64,000 nt of DNA from Saprospiraceae bacterium. GTDB taxonomy: Bacteria; Bacteroidota; Bacteroidia; Chitinophagales; Saprospiraceae. The translations under genes and the position numbers were made by a program. Below are positions 8,089 to 17,356 of the stretch, piece by piece. The notes below the pieces were generated by a model, which did not search any database, was not told where the DNA came from, and worked only from the letters and a program-made list of their open reading frames with translations. Within the stretch, counting starts at the first letter, position 1. Every line of letters begins with the position of its first letter. The stretch is from contig JADKBV010000001.1 of NCBI GenBank assembly GCA_016714895.1, positions 434,001 through 498,000 of the forward strand, written 5' to 3'.

Positions 8089-9405
8089 ATGGTATTGTAT
8101 TTCAGACCTTTTATTTTGTTATGGTTGATTACAGGTTTTTCAATAAATATCCAGGCCCAGAAAAAACAAAACAGACCATCAAAAGAAACATTAATTGAAG
8201 CACAAACTCAACATGTAATCACCTGGAGAAGACATCTGCACCAATATCCCGAACTCTCCAACAGAGAATTCAAAACTATGGAATATATCTGTAAACAACT
8301 CGAAATCATAGGATTGCCTTATAAAAAGGGCATGGCATATACAGGTGTGGTAGCAACCCTGGCAACTGGTAAACCCGGGCCGGTGATCGGACTGAGGGCT
8401 GATATGGATGGATTGCCTGTCAAAGAAAGAGTAGATCTTCCGTTTGCTTCCAAAGAAACTTCTGAGTATCTGGGAGAGCAGGTTCCGGTGATGCATGCCT
8501 GTGGTCACGACGCCCATGTTGCCATTTTATTAGGGGTCGCTGCCGTTTTGAATCAGATGAAAGAACAATTGACAGGAACCATCGTTTTTGTTTTTCAGCC
8601 GGCTGAAGAAGGTGCTCCTCCGGGAGAAGAAGGAGGTGCGGAATTGATGATCAAACAGGGATTGTTTAAGGAATACGGCATGGAAGTCATGTTTGGATTA
8701 CACATTTCAAGTATGATTGAAACCGGTAGAATACATTATAAACCTAAAGGAATTATGGCCGCTGCAGACCGTTTTAACATCACGGTAAAGGGCAGACAAA
8801 CCCATGGTTCCCGACCCTGGCAAGGTATCGATCCGATCACGGTTTCTGCACAGATCATCCTTGGATTGCAAAATATTGTGAGCAGACAAACAGACCTTGA
8901 AAAAGCACCTGCCGTGATTTCCATAGGCAAAATTGAAGGCGGCGTCAGAAACAATATTATTCCTGAAGAAGTAGAACTTATCGGCACCATTCGTACCCTG
9001 GACACAGCCATGCAAAGTGAGATTCACAAAAGAATACATCATACAGCTGCTCATATTGCAGAGAGTGCTGGTGCGGAAGCGGTCGTTGAGATCGTAAGAC
9101 AATATCCTGTTACATACAATCATCCGGAATTAACCACAAAGATGTTAAAATCATTGGAAAAAGCGGCAGGTTCGAAAAATGTTCTGGTGATGAATCCCAT
9201 GATGGGGGCGGAAGATTTTTCGTTTTATGCGAGAGAAGTTCCCGGTTTATTTTTTTTTCTGGGAGCCCGGCATCCTGAAATTGATGCTTTGGATGCCACA
9301 TTACACCATACGCCTGATTTCAAAATTGACGAAAATTCTTTTCCCTTAGGAATGTCTTCATTGATTCAGCTCGTTTTGGATTACCAATCTGATCATAAAC
9401 CATAA
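8089..9405 (+). CDS. Exported M20-family amidohydrolase (hippurate/N-acyl amino acid hydrolase-like)
   Basis: A metal-dependent amidohydrolase of peptidase family M20, subfamily D, which cleaves N-acyl amino acids or similar amides. From the ATG at 8089 it is 438 aa. An in-frame TTG at 8062 overlaps the -7 promoter element and is rejected. Residues 1-24 form a signal peptide (ending IQAQ), so the enzyme is probably periplasmic. Motifs: GLRADMDGLP (101-110), HACGHDAH (metal ligands C138, H140), PAEEG (E173/E174, catalytic and metal), a dimerisation domain with HGSRPWQGIDP, and a C-terminal MMGAEDFSFY plus HHTPDF. It is first in a tight four-gene operon; the next gene starts three bases after its stop. 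Confidence 0.9.
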   Translation: MVLYFRPFILLWLITGFSINIQAQKKQNRPSKETLIEAQTQHVITWRRHLHQYPELSNREFKTMEYICKQLEIIGLPYKKGMAYTGVVATLATGKPGPVIGLRADMDGLPVKERVDLPFASKETSEYLGEQVPVMHACGHDAHVAILLGVAAVLNQMKEQLTGTIVFVFQPAEEGAPPGEEGGAELMIKQGLFKEYGMEVMFGLHISSMIETGRIHYKPKGIMAAADRFNITVKGRQTHGSRPWQGIDPITVSAQIILGLQNIVSRQTDLEKAPAVISIGKIEGGVRNNIIPEEVELIGTIRTLDTAMQSEIHKRIHHTAAHIAESAGAEAVVEIVRQYPVTYNHPELTTKMLKSLEKAAGSKNVLVMNPMMGAEDFSFYAREVPGLFFFLGARHPEIDALDATLHHTPDFKIDENSFPLGMSSLIQLVLDYQSDHKP

Positions 9406-9408
9406 ATT

Positions 9409-10329
9409 ATGGACAGAATAGTTTGTTCTTTTGAAGGTGGAAAAGGTCCGTTATTCGTGGTATCCGCAGCCATGCATGGCAATGAACAGGCCGGTATCGC
9501 AGCGCTCAGGGAAGTATGCGAAATTTTGAATAAGGAAAAGTTGTCGAATCCTGATTTTGCATTTTCAGGTACCTTTGTAGGTTTGGTTGGAAACAAACAA
9601 GCGGTGGAAAACAATGTCCGGTATATGGAAAATGACCTCAACAGGATGTGGGAAAGCGATTTTGTTTATCAGGTTTTAAAAGAAGATATTTTTTTGCAAA
9701 AAAATGAGGTAAGAGAAATGCACGAAATTATTTTAGCCCTGCGAGAATACGTGCTCACCGGAAAATTTCGCAAATTATATCTTCTTGATCTCCACACCAC
9801 CAGTAGTGACGGTATTTTTGTCATTTGTACAGAAGATGAAGAAAGCAGTCATCTAGCAGGACAGCTCCATGCACCTTTGGTTCGCGGTTTATTAAAAGGA
9901 ATTTCCGGTACGACGCTTCATTATTTTAATAAAAATAATCTTGGCATTGAAGCTACGGCTCTGGCTTTTGAAGGAGGTCACCATGAGGATCCTTTGTCCG
10001 TCAAAAGAATGGTTGCTGCCGTATTCAATTGTATGGCGAGTATTGGTTGCATCAACCATATTGATACTAAAAATACAAATGATAGTATTCTAATGGACTA
10101 TTCTGCGGATTTGCCAAAAAGTGTGGAAGTCATCTATAAATACCATGTTCAGGATAAGTTGAGCTGGGAAATGATGCCGGGTTTTACTAACTTTGACCCT
10201 GTAAAAAAAGGCCAGTATCTCGCTCGTGACATCACAGGTCCGGTATATTGTCCTGTAGACGGTCTGATTCTGATGCCATTATATCAAAAAAAAGGAAGAG
10301 ACGGATTTTTTATTGTTAAACCATTATAA
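9409..10329 (+). CDS. Succinylglutamate desuccinylase/aspartoacylase family protein
   Basis: A 306-aa zinc carboxypeptidase-fold enzyme of the AstE/AspA group, which removes acyl groups from N-acyl amino acids. The zinc and catalytic residues are present: H23 and E26 (AMHGNEQAG), H129 (LLDLHTTSSDG) and the catalytic E188 (ALAFEGGHH); DLNR at 76-79 matches the substrate-binding motif NDLNR. There is no signal peptide, so it is cytoplasmic. Sitting directly after an exported M20 amidohydrolase, it could act on related N-acyl amino acids. The substrate is not defined by sequence. Confidence 0.85.
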   Translation: MDRIVCSFEGGKGPLFVVSAAMHGNEQAGIAALREVCEILNKEKLSNPDFAFSGTFVGLVGNKQAVENNVRYMENDLNRMWESDFVYQVLKEDIFLQKNEVREMHEIILALREYVLTGKFRKLYLLDLHTTSSDGIFVICTEDEESSHLAGQLHAPLVRGLLKGISGTTLHYFNKNNLGIEATALAFEGGHHEDPLSVKRMVAAVFNCMASIGCINHIDTKNTNDSILMDYSADLPKSVEVIYKYHVQDKLSWEMMPGFTNFDPVKKGQYLARDITGPVYCPVDGLILMPLYQKKGRDGFFIVKPL

Positions 10330-10337
10330 ATTTTTAT

Positions 10338-10808
10338 ATGGAATTTATTCCTGAAGACAAAATAGAACATATCATTCAGCAATATGAAGATCCCGTTGTT
10401 TTTGAAAATGATCTTATCTCATTAAAAAATGAAAATCCGTTAATCCTGGATTTTATTTCTGAAGAAAGGATGGATCTTTTGAAAAAAGAGGAATTGGCTT
10501 TTCTTGAATTCATAACATTAGTCATTTATTCTGCATCAAAACTAGGTATCAATAAGATTCCAAAAGTCAAAGGTCAGGTTTTGGAAGATGCTGAGGAAAA
10601 AAATTATGACCTTTGGGAAAATGAAGGTAAAAAGTCATTAAAAAATGCTTTTGATGTATATTTTGATGGGTACGAACAGGAAGATTTACTTGCGTTTCTG
10701 GAAGACAGTCTGCAGCAGGATGATGAAAATCCTGTGACCGGTGTGGGTGCTGAGCTTATAGCTGTTACCGCCAAATCTGTGATTGATGTTTTACATGCCT
10801 GTAATTAA
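10338..10808 (+). CDS. Conserved-looking acidic protein of unknown function
   Basis: A 156-aa protein, rich in Glu, Asp and Lys, with no signal peptide or membrane segment. It looks mostly helical (for example DLISLKNENPLILDFISEE). No motif was recognised. It starts eight bases after the aspartoacylase-like gene and ends six bases before the methyltransferase gene, so it is surely part of this operon. Codon use matches its neighbours. Confidence 0.75.
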   Translation: MEFIPEDKIEHIIQQYEDPVVFENDLISLKNENPLILDFISEERMDLLKKEELAFLEFITLVIYSASKLGINKIPKVKGQVLEDAEEKNYDLWENEGKKSLKNAFDVYFDGYEQEDLLAFLEDSLQQDDENPVTGVGAELIAVTAKSVIDVLHACN

Positions 10809-10814
10809 GGGGAA

Positions 10815-11651
10815 ATGACATTGGGTTTATTGGTTTATAAAATAAAAGTATGGTTGACCTACTATTGGCGTGCCTCTACAAAATACAATATTCAATCACC
10901 GTTTTTTACCGGTTTTATCCGGGAAGTCATGGATTTTGACAAACAGTATTACGTATTTGATACTATTGAGAATCAAAGAAAAATATTACTTACAGATAAT
11001 TCAAAAATACCAAGGATAGATTTTGGGGCCGGAAGTCATAAACTTCAAAAAAAGGATAGCGTTCAAATCAAAGAAATTGCAAAAAGTTCTTTGTCTTCAA
11101 AAAATCAATGCAGATTGTTGTTTAATCTGATTGTTTGGAAAAAACCAAAAACCATCATAGAATTGGGGACCTCTCTGGGAATCAGTACAGCTTATCTGGC
11201 TTCCGTCAATAAAAATATTTTGGTTACCGGATTTGAGGGTAATCCATACGTGGCTGAAAAAGCAAAAAATATTCTTTCAGAGGCGGGGCTTGGTCATGTA
11301 TCTGTTTTAACCGGCCCTTTTAAGGACAGCCTTCCCGGATTTTTACAAACAACGGCAAAAATTGATGTAGCTTATATTGATGGACATCACGAAGAACTGG
11401 CTACCCTATCCTATTTTGAGATGATCTTACCCTACTTGTCAGAACAGGCAGTTGTGATATTTGATGACATTTATTGGTCGCAAGGAATGGAAAATGCATG
11501 GAAAATCGTTTGTCAACACAAATCTGTCTCAGCTACTATAGATTGTTTTGATATAGGCATTGTTTTTATGAGACCCGGATTGACCAAAGAAAACATCATA
11601 TACATTCCTTATCACTTCAAGCCGTGGAAAATCGGATTGTTCGGCAGGTAA
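10815..11651 (+). CDS. Class I SAM-dependent methyltransferase (O-methyltransferase-like)
   Basis: A 278-aa protein with a Rossmann methyltransferase fold. Motif I is IIELGTSLGISTAYLAS (glycine loop at 117-122); motif II ends at the acidic FEGN; the post-motif region has VAYIDGHHEE and VVIFDDIYW, typical of O-methyltransferase family 3 and its relatives. The N-terminal about 110 residues (KYNIQSPFFTGFIREVM) are an extension also seen in Bacteroidota homologues. A purine-rich AAGGGGAA precedes the ATG at an unusually short distance. It is the last gene of the operon; its substrate is unknown. Confidence 0.85.
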   Translation: MTLGLLVYKIKVWLTYYWRASTKYNIQSPFFTGFIREVMDFDKQYYVFDTIENQRKILLTDNSKIPRIDFGAGSHKLQKKDSVQIKEIAKSSLSSKNQCRLLFNLIVWKKPKTIIELGTSLGISTAYLASVNKNILVTGFEGNPYVAEKAKNILSEAGLGHVSVLTGPFKDSLPGFLQTTAKIDVAYIDGHHEELATLSYFEMILPYLSEQAVVIFDDIYWSQGMENAWKIVCQHKSVSATIDCFDIGIVFMRPGLTKENIIYIPYHFKPWKIGLFGR

Positions 11652-11658
11652 AAGGTTT

Positions 11659-12204
11659 TTATTTTTCTGAATAAGACAAAAATCGATTTATAAAATCTTC
11701 TAGTGGAAGCCGTACGGTGTCGGAAAATGATTGATCCGGCAATATAAATTTGTCAATAGTTGAAATCGGAAGTTTAAATGGCATCACTTCCATATTGAGG
11801 TAATGAAGGACACCCGTGAGATGATCCATGCCTCTGAGATTGCCGGCCCGACCTGTTGAAACACCTACCAAACCAACTTTTTTCCCATAAAAAGTATCTT
11901 TTGCCTGCTGAACAGATAGTACATCCAGCAAAAACTTAAGAATACCGGGATAACTACCATTATATTCAGGTACAACGATGATCCATCGGGAGGATGGAAT
12001 CAGGTGATTTTGTTGCCATTCTGTTATGATATCCGGTGGCCTGTTTTTAGAAAACATTGTTGCTGAAATAAGGTCAAAGTTGTTCAGATTTTCTAAAGAA
12101 AGTACGTGAGAAGGGATATTTTCAGACAAGATATTTTGAATAGACTTTGAAACAAGATAAGTATGGCTGTTTGGTCTGTTTGTAGACGAAATGATTTGCA
12201 ACAT
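11659..12204 (-). CDS. NADPH-dependent FMN reductase family protein
   Basis: A 181-aa flavodoxin-like protein. The phosphate-binding loop is SSTNRPNSHTYLVSKSI (6-22), and the flavin-contact region is VVPEYNGSYPGILKFLLDVL followed by KKVGLVGVSTGRAGNLRGMDHL. This is the layout of the NADPH-dependent FMN/azo/quinone reductase family. The usual GS(L/T)R start is altered to SSTNR. It is convergent with the methyltransferase gene, seven bases from its stop, with no clear terminator between. The start ATG at 12204 is the only reasonable one. Confidence 0.85.
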   Translation of the reverse strand: MLQIISSTNRPNSHTYLVSKSIQNILSENIPSHVLSLENLNNFDLISATMFSKNRPPDIITEWQQNHLIPSSRWIIVVPEYNGSYPGILKFLLDVLSVQQAKDTFYGKKVGLVGVSTGRAGNLRGMDHLTGVLHYLNMEVMPFKLPISTIDKFILPDQSFSDTVRLPLEDFINRFLSYSEK

Positions 12205-12539
12205 GGAGTGATTATTAAAAAATATTGATGTTAAAAAAACCTGATTTTAAGATTGGCAATACCATAATGTTTTATGTCTGAAATTGTTTACGTCCAAAAG
12301 ATTTATATAAAATTTATGTATAAGGTAGTAGATTAAAACATAAATTATGTGTTAAATAATATATATATAATTTAACATTATATTAATAAAAATAGACTAC
12401 CTTTGCCATACAAAACAACCAAAATCAAAGGAATGGAGACCATTTCCAGTCAAAAGTATTGTAAAGGCCCCAAAACCTGTAGGTACATTCTATTTCGTAA
12501 ACAATTTACAATCATCATTAATAACCAAACAAAATTTTT
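12205..12539. other. Divergent intergenic region upstream of the Oar-like receptor
   Basis: 335 bases without a gene. It is very AT-rich and holds the -7 element at 12398-12405 and a leader of about 130 bases. A short imperfect palindrome (ACATAAATTATGT) lies around 12339-12351 and could be an operator, but nothing supports a specific factor. Confidence 0.5.
12398..12405 (+). promoter_or_regulatory. Putative -7 element of the Oar-like TonB receptor
   Basis: TACCTTTG, followed by C, is a near-ideal Bacteroidota -7 element. The start codon is 135 bases downstream. Confidence 0.5.
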
Positions 12540-15500
12540 ATGAAACTCAGATTTTTACAATTAATTTTTCTGTTGTTTGCCGGGTTTTCCGTGCATGCAC
12601 AGGTTACGACCAGTAGTATGACAGGTAAAGTAACCGATGGTAAAGGAGAACCTTTGATAGGTGCGTCTTTTACTGCAACCCATACCCCTTCCGGTACAGT
12701 TTATGGTACGATAACTGACTCTGATGGTAACTTTATCATTTCTAACATGAGAGTTGGTGGGCCCTACACTATTGAACTGAGTTATATTGGGTATGCAAAT
12801 TCAAAATACGATAATGTATTTTTGAAACTTGGTGAGACTTTCAGACAGTCATTTCAAATGTCAGAAGAAAGTGTAACTTTAGAAAGCGTAACCATCAAAG
12901 CAAAAGCCGGAACACTTGGAAAAAATATTGGGTCAAGTACACAAATAACTTCTGAAAACATTGACGTAATGCCCACTTTAAACAGAGGTTTAAATGATTT
13001 TATCAGATTAACACCACAAGCTACAGGTTATGGGGCCGGCATCTCATTTGCAGGAACGAATAACAGATATAATGCTGTTTTTATTGATGGAGCCGTAAAT
13101 AACGACGTTTTTGGTTTGTCGGATAGTGGAACCAATGGTGGACAAACAGGTATTTCACCTGTATCAATTGATATTATTGACCAGTTTCAGGTAGTATTAT
13201 CACCTTATGATGTTTCTTTGGGTGGTTTTGCCGGAGGTGGTGTAAATGCGGTAACCAAATCCGGAACAAATAATATAGAAGGAACTGCTTATTTTTTCCT
13301 TCAAAATGAAAACATGGTTGGAAAAACCAATAAAAATTTGACAGACAGAACCGGAGCTGAAGCAAAAAAAGTTAATCCATTTACAAATACTTTGTACGGA
13401 CTGTCTTTGGGAGGTCCTTTAGTAAAAAATAAATTGTTCTTTTTTACTAACATTGAACTTCAAAATGACAATAATCCATTGCCTTTTGATTTTGGAACAT
13501 ATTCTGGTGGTTCAACTGAGGCGGAGATTAATAATTTAGTAGAAGTTGTTAAAACTAAATACAATTACAATCCAGGCAATTTTCTTGATCAAAGTGACGA
13601 ATTAAACGGTTTGAAATTTTTTGGTAAACTTGACTATAATCTTAATAACAATCATACGATTACTTTACGTCACAGTTATACAAAAGCTGAACAATTTGAC
13701 AGATTTGCAAGTAGTGCGAACAGAATAAACTTTTCAAATAATGGAATTTATTTCCCGAGTGTCACAAACAGTAGTGCATTGGAAGTTAAATCCAGATTTG
13801 GTTCTAAAATGAGTAATAATCTTATTATAGGTTTTACAAGTGTAAGAGATAACAGAGATCCATTGGAACAAAGGTTTCCTTATGTAACTATTGACGATGG
13901 TGGACGTACGAATACCATAACTTTTGGGTCGGAAGAATTTTCAACCGCAAATAACCTAACACAAGATATCTTTACCTTAACCAACAATTTTAAATTGTAT
14001 TCAGGAAACCATACTTTAACATTTGGCACACACAATGAATACTACGATTTATTGAATGCTTTTATTCCTCAAAATTTTGGTTCTTACAGATTTAGAAGTA
14101 TTAGTGATTTTGTAAATGGCGTACCAGCTTACGAATACAGAAGATCTTATTCATTAGTAGATGATTTAACAGGGGATGCATCCAATGCAGTTTCTGCATT
14201 AAGAGCCATGCAATTAGGATTTTATGTACAAGATGATTGGAAAGTAAATAATAAATTTAGTCTCACTGCAGGGTTAAGAATAGATATTCCTGTCATTCTT
14301 GATGACCCTAAACAAGATACGTTCTTAAACAACACAGCGTTACCAAAAATTCGGGGATTTTACCCTATAGCTAATGGTGTAAAAGCGGGAAAATCTCCTG
14401 ATGGGCAAATTATGTTTTCACCAAGATTGGGTTTAAGTTATGACGTCAATAAATCAGTGCGATTACGCGGAGGAATTGGTATTTTTACCAGTAGAATACC
14501 TTTCGTTTGGCCTGCAGCAACTTTTTTCAATAATGGTCTGACCCAAGGCGTGGTGGATAGGGTTTCTTCCACATCTACTCAGATTGCAACTGAATTTGTT
14601 GCAGATCCTGACAAACAGTATACAAATCCAAATCAACGTATTCCATCAGGTCAAATAAACCTATTTACTCCTGATTTTAAATATCCTCAAGTCATTAGAG
14701 GTAATCTTGCCGTTGATTTTGTATTACCTTTAGGAATTGAGGCAACTTTGGAAGGTATTTACACTAAAACATTAAATAATATTTTATACACTAATATTAA
14801 TTCAGATACAACTGTTGCTTTCCGTCTTGCAGGTAGTGGCGATAACAGACCAGTTTTTGGTAGAAAAAGTATAGAACCTACGTATTCAGAAATATATTTA
14901 GCTTCAAATACAGATGAAGGATATACATACACAGTATCTGCAAGTCTTGCTAAAAACTTCGACTTTGGTTTACAGGCAAGCTTAGCATATACTTATGGAG
15001 ATGCTTTTGCATTATCAGAAGGCACATCTTCCCAAAATTCTTCTCAGTGGAGAGGTCAGGTACATGTTGACGGAAGAAATTTTGCGTCATTTGGCAGATC
15101 TGATTTTGCTGGTGGACATAGAGTTTTAGGTGCTTTAAATTATACCTACAACTGGACAAAAGACAAAGCAAATGCAACAACAATTTCACTAATTTATGAA
15201 GGTTTACAAAGTTCACCTTATTCATATGTAATTGGTGGAACTAACGCAAGAAACCTGAATAACGAAACCGGTAGTACGGGTAGAAACAGGTCACTTATTT
15301 ATATTCCGGAAAACAGACAAGACATTAATTTAGTGGATTATAAAGTTGGTGATATTACAATTACAGCAGATGAGCAGTGGACAAAATTAGAATCTTACAT
15401 CAATTCAGATCCATATCTTTCTGAAAACAGAGGTCAATATGCCGATAAGAATTCTAATTGGATGCCATACGTTTCATTCCTGGATTTAGCTGTAAGACAA

Positions 15501-15782
15501 GATGTAGGTCTAAAAATGAATAACAAAGTTCATAAACTTCAATTTTCAGTAGACATTTTCAATCTTGCAAATCTGATTAACCCAAGTTGGGGAACGAGAT
15601 ATAGTGTAATTGGTGATTTTAATAATTTTGACTTCTTAAACTTTGAAGGTTATGAAGCTGATAAAGTAACACCAAAATATACGTATAGAGGTACTGCAGA
15701 AAACAATGTTGACGCTTACAACATAAATGATTTTTCATCACGATGGAGAATGCGTTTAGGAGTAAGATACATTTTTAAATAA
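12540..15782 (+). CDS. Oar-like TonB-dependent outer-membrane receptor
   Basis: A 1080-aa outer-membrane protein. Signal peptide 1-21 (ending VHAQ); a carboxypeptidase-regulatory-like domain at about 25-110 (GKVTDGKGEPLIGASF); a plug domain from about 125 (ITSENIDVMPTLNRGLNDFI, RYNAVFIDGAVNNDVFG); then a long barrel. The plug resembles the Oar group, which transports or binds large substrates and in Myxococcus is needed for adventurous behaviour. The barrel has the frequent aromatic/Asn-rich strands of this group and ends RMRLGVRYIFK. It has no SusD partner beside it, so it is not a polysaccharide utilisation locus. The substrate is unknown. A strong -7 element lies about 135 bases upstream. 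Confidence 0.9.
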   Translation: MKLRFLQLIFLLFAGFSVHAQVTTSSMTGKVTDGKGEPLIGASFTATHTPSGTVYGTITDSDGNFIISNMRVGGPYTIELSYIGYANSKYDNVFLKLGETFRQSFQMSEESVTLESVTIKAKAGTLGKNIGSSTQITSENIDVMPTLNRGLNDFIRLTPQATGYGAGISFAGTNNRYNAVFIDGAVNNDVFGLSDSGTNGGQTGISPVSIDIIDQFQVVLSPYDVSLGGFAGGGVNAVTKSGTNNIEGTAYFFLQNENMVGKTNKNLTDRTGAEAKKVNPFTNTLYGLSLGGPLVKNKLFFFTNIELQNDNNPLPFDFGTYSGGSTEAEINNLVEVVKTKYNYNPGNFLDQSDELNGLKFFGKLDYNLNNNHTITLRHSYTKAEQFDRFASSANRINFSNNGIYFPSVTNSSALEVKSRFGSKMSNNLIIGFTSVRDNRDPLEQRFPYVTIDDGGRTNTITFGSEEFSTANNLTQDIFTLTNNFKLYSGNHTLTFGTHNEYYDLLNAFIPQNFGSYRFRSISDFVNGVPAYEYRRSYSLVDDLTGDASNAVSALRAMQLGFYVQDDWKVNNKFSLTAGLRIDIPVILDDPKQDTFLNNTALPKIRGFYPIANGVKAGKSPDGQIMFSPRLGLSYDVNKSVRLRGGIGIFTSRIPFVWPAATFFNNGLTQGVVDRVSSTSTQIATEFVADPDKQYTNPNQRIPSGQINLFTPDFKYPQVIRGNLAVDFVLPLGIEATLEGIYTKTLNNILYTNINSDTTVAFRLAGSGDNRPVFGRKSIEPTYSEIYLASNTDEGYTYTVSASLAKNFDFGLQASLAYTYGDAFALSEGTSSQNSSQWRGQVHVDGRNFASFGRSDFAGGHRVLGALNYTYNWTKDKANATTISLIYEGLQSSPYSYVIGGTNARNLNNETGSTGRNRSLIYIPENRQDINLVDYKVGDITITADEQWTKLESYINSDPYLSENRGQYADKNSNWMPYVSFLDLAVRQDVGLKMNNKVHKLQFSVDIFNLANLINPSWGTRYSVIGDFNNFDFLNFEGYEADKVTPKYTYRGTAENNVDAYNINDFSSRWRMRLGVRYIFK

Positions 15783-15799
15783 GGTACAATTTTTATAAA

Positions 15800-15855
15800 A
15801 CTAATCATTATTTATGTTTTGCTTCAACTGAAGTTCAATATAAATAATGATTAGT
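15800..15855. repeat. Perfect 16-bp inverted repeat after the Oar-like gene
   Basis: The arms ACTAATCATTATTTAT (15800-15815) and its exact complement (15840-15855) enclose a 24-base loop that itself contains CTTCAACTGAAG, a small hairpin. It lies 18 bases after the stop codon. It lacks a T-run, so it may stabilise the mRNA end or be part of a two-step terminator with the hairpin at 15889. Confidence 0.6.
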
Positions 15856-15888
15856 TATTCAAAACCAGATTATAAATTTGGATCCAAC

Positions 15889-15920
15889 AAAAAAGGCCTC
15901 CTTCCGGAAGCCTTTTTTTT
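15889..15920. terminator. Bidirectional intrinsic terminator
   Basis: A-run, GGC stem, an inner TTCCGGAA palindrome, GCC and an eight-T run. It lies between the convergent Oar-like gene and the duplicated lipoprotein gene and can serve both. Confidence 0.8.
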
Positions 15921-15936
15921 GTTTCGAAAATCAAAT

Positions 15937-16614
15937 TTATTTACAACTCTCTTTAAGGGCTTTCAATTCTTCTTTAGAATTTACGGTAACGATGGTTCCG
16001 TCTTCCATGACAACGTTCATCGGAAAGGCCAGTACAGGTCGGGTATCAAATCCGGGATTGTTGCGTTTCCATTCTCTCAATGCCTGATGCATAGATCTTC
16101 TGTCATCGAAAGTTTGTTCTGTTCCATCAGGAAAGATCAGGGTCAGAGGAAACTGAGGTCTGAAACAAAACTTCCCTCTTACATTATGACCGGCAGGGCC
16201 ATTGTTTTCAAAAAATGTGCGTCTGCATTCCATTTTTAACCTTCTCAATTGTTCGATGGTTTCAACAGAGATAAGATCTCCATCTTCATTTAATACATCA
16301 AAAGGTAAGGTAATCACAGGTCTGACTCTTGCTTTGCCATTTTCAGCTCTCCAGGTTTTTAAAACTTCTTTCATTTCTTCATAAGAATTTAACTCCTCAG
16401 AAACTGATCCGTCAGGAAAAGTGACCGTAACTGGAAAAACCAATTCATAACAACCGAATTTTCCAAGATTACCTGATTCCTGAATTCTGTAGACTACTTC
16501 TTCAACATACACATCCACCTCTTCAGGTGTCGCTTCTTCCTGATTGCAGGAAACCAAAAATGCCATCATTCCGAAGACAAATAACCAAATTTTACTAACC
16601 AAAAAACTTTTCAT
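15937..16614 (-). CDS. Lipoprotein with two tandem copies of an unrecognised domain
   Basis: A 225-aa lipoprotein: signal with AFLVSC, lipid-attachment Cys23. The rest consists of two copies of about 76 residues (C55-C130 and C150-C224). Both show FP(V/L)T(V/L).FPDG, then a helix ending in (R/K)xW, then RPV(I/L)xxPx(D/N)V(L/V)xEDG, a V and a final L(R/K)xLKxxC. Each copy begins and ends with a cysteine at almost the same spacing, which suggests one disulfide per copy. No known family was recognised. It is monocistronic and convergent with the Oar-like receptor gene. Confidence 0.8.
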   Translation of the reverse strand: MKSFLVSKIWLFVFGMMAFLVSCNQEEATPEEVDVYVEEVVYRIQESGNLGKFGCYELVFPVTVTFPDGSVSEELNSYEEMKEVLKTWRAENGKARVRPVITLPFDVLNEDGDLISVETIEQLRRLKMECRRTFFENNGPAGHNVRGKFCFRPQFPLTLIFPDGTEQTFDDRRSMHQALREWKRNNPGFDTRPVLAFPMNVVMEDGTIVTVNSKEELKALKESCK

Positions 16615-16771
16615 AATAATTATATTTTATGTGTAAACGAATACTATAGTAAGTTTGACACTTCCAATTTGTACTCACATATTTTAAAAAAAAATAAAAT
16701 TCTTTGGAACTATTCCTTAAAAAAGGGTGCAGAAAAAGTTATAAAACGCTGATAAACAAGGGATTTAGAAG

Positions 16772-17188
16772 TTATTTAGGCAACTTCATAATAAACAGCA
16801 ATCTTTTGATACTGTACTTCCCCGCCCCGTTTGCAAGTAACAACATGAGGCCGCCGCATAATGCCAGATTTCTCATAAAATATAATGCATGTAATCTTTT
16901 TAATTCTAACGGATCATCCCAAAAGGAGTAGACAATCAACGTATAAGGCAACCAATACAAAAGTAGTAAAACCGAACCTACACTGGCATAGTAACCTATC
17001 AGAACCAGAAATCCGCCTAATAAAAGTATAAAAATAAGGGAGGTCAATACAAAATCCTGTTGCCACGTTATTCCATAAACGGTCATGGTCATTTTTGTCT
17101 TTTCAAAAAAAACAAGAGCATCTAATGCTTCATATATAAATACGAAAGCTATAAAAATCCTGCCCATTAATTCAAAAATGTCTTTCAT
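16772..17188 (-). CDS. DoxX-family membrane protein
   Basis: A 138-aa membrane protein with four hydrophobic segments (about 8-25, 46-66, 70-88 and 105-122) and a first helix MGRIFIAFVFIYEALDAL. This is the layout of the DoxX/DoxD-like family, whose role in most bacteria is unclear (quinol or redox-linked in the founding archaeal members). A -7 element lies at 17253-17260. A 19-codon reading frame (17244-17185) sits between promoter and gene and overlaps its ATG. Confidence 0.75.
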   Translation of the reverse strand: MKDIFELMGRIFIAFVFIYEALDALVFFEKTKMTMTVYGITWQQDFVLTSLIFILLLGGFLVLIGYYASVGSVLLLLYWLPYTLIVYSFWDDPLELKRLHALYFMRNLALCGGLMLLLANGAGKYSIKRLLFIMKLPK

Positions 17189-17252
17189 GATGTTTTCGGT
17201 TCTTCGGTATGATCCACCATATTTTCCTTAGTAGATAACAACATAACGGGGA

Positions 17253-17260
17253 CAAAGATA
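17253..17260 (-). promoter_or_regulatory. Putative -7 element of the DoxX gene
   Basis: The minus strand reads TATCTTTG (TAnnTTTG). No good -33 partner was found. The DoxX ATG is 64 bases downstream. Confidence 0.4.
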
Positions 17261-17356
17261 AATAATTTACCTGAATCCATCATGTCTGATTATATAACCA
17301 GAAAAATTAAAAATTGTATAGAGGGAAAAAATAAAGGAAAGATTTTTTTGTATCAG

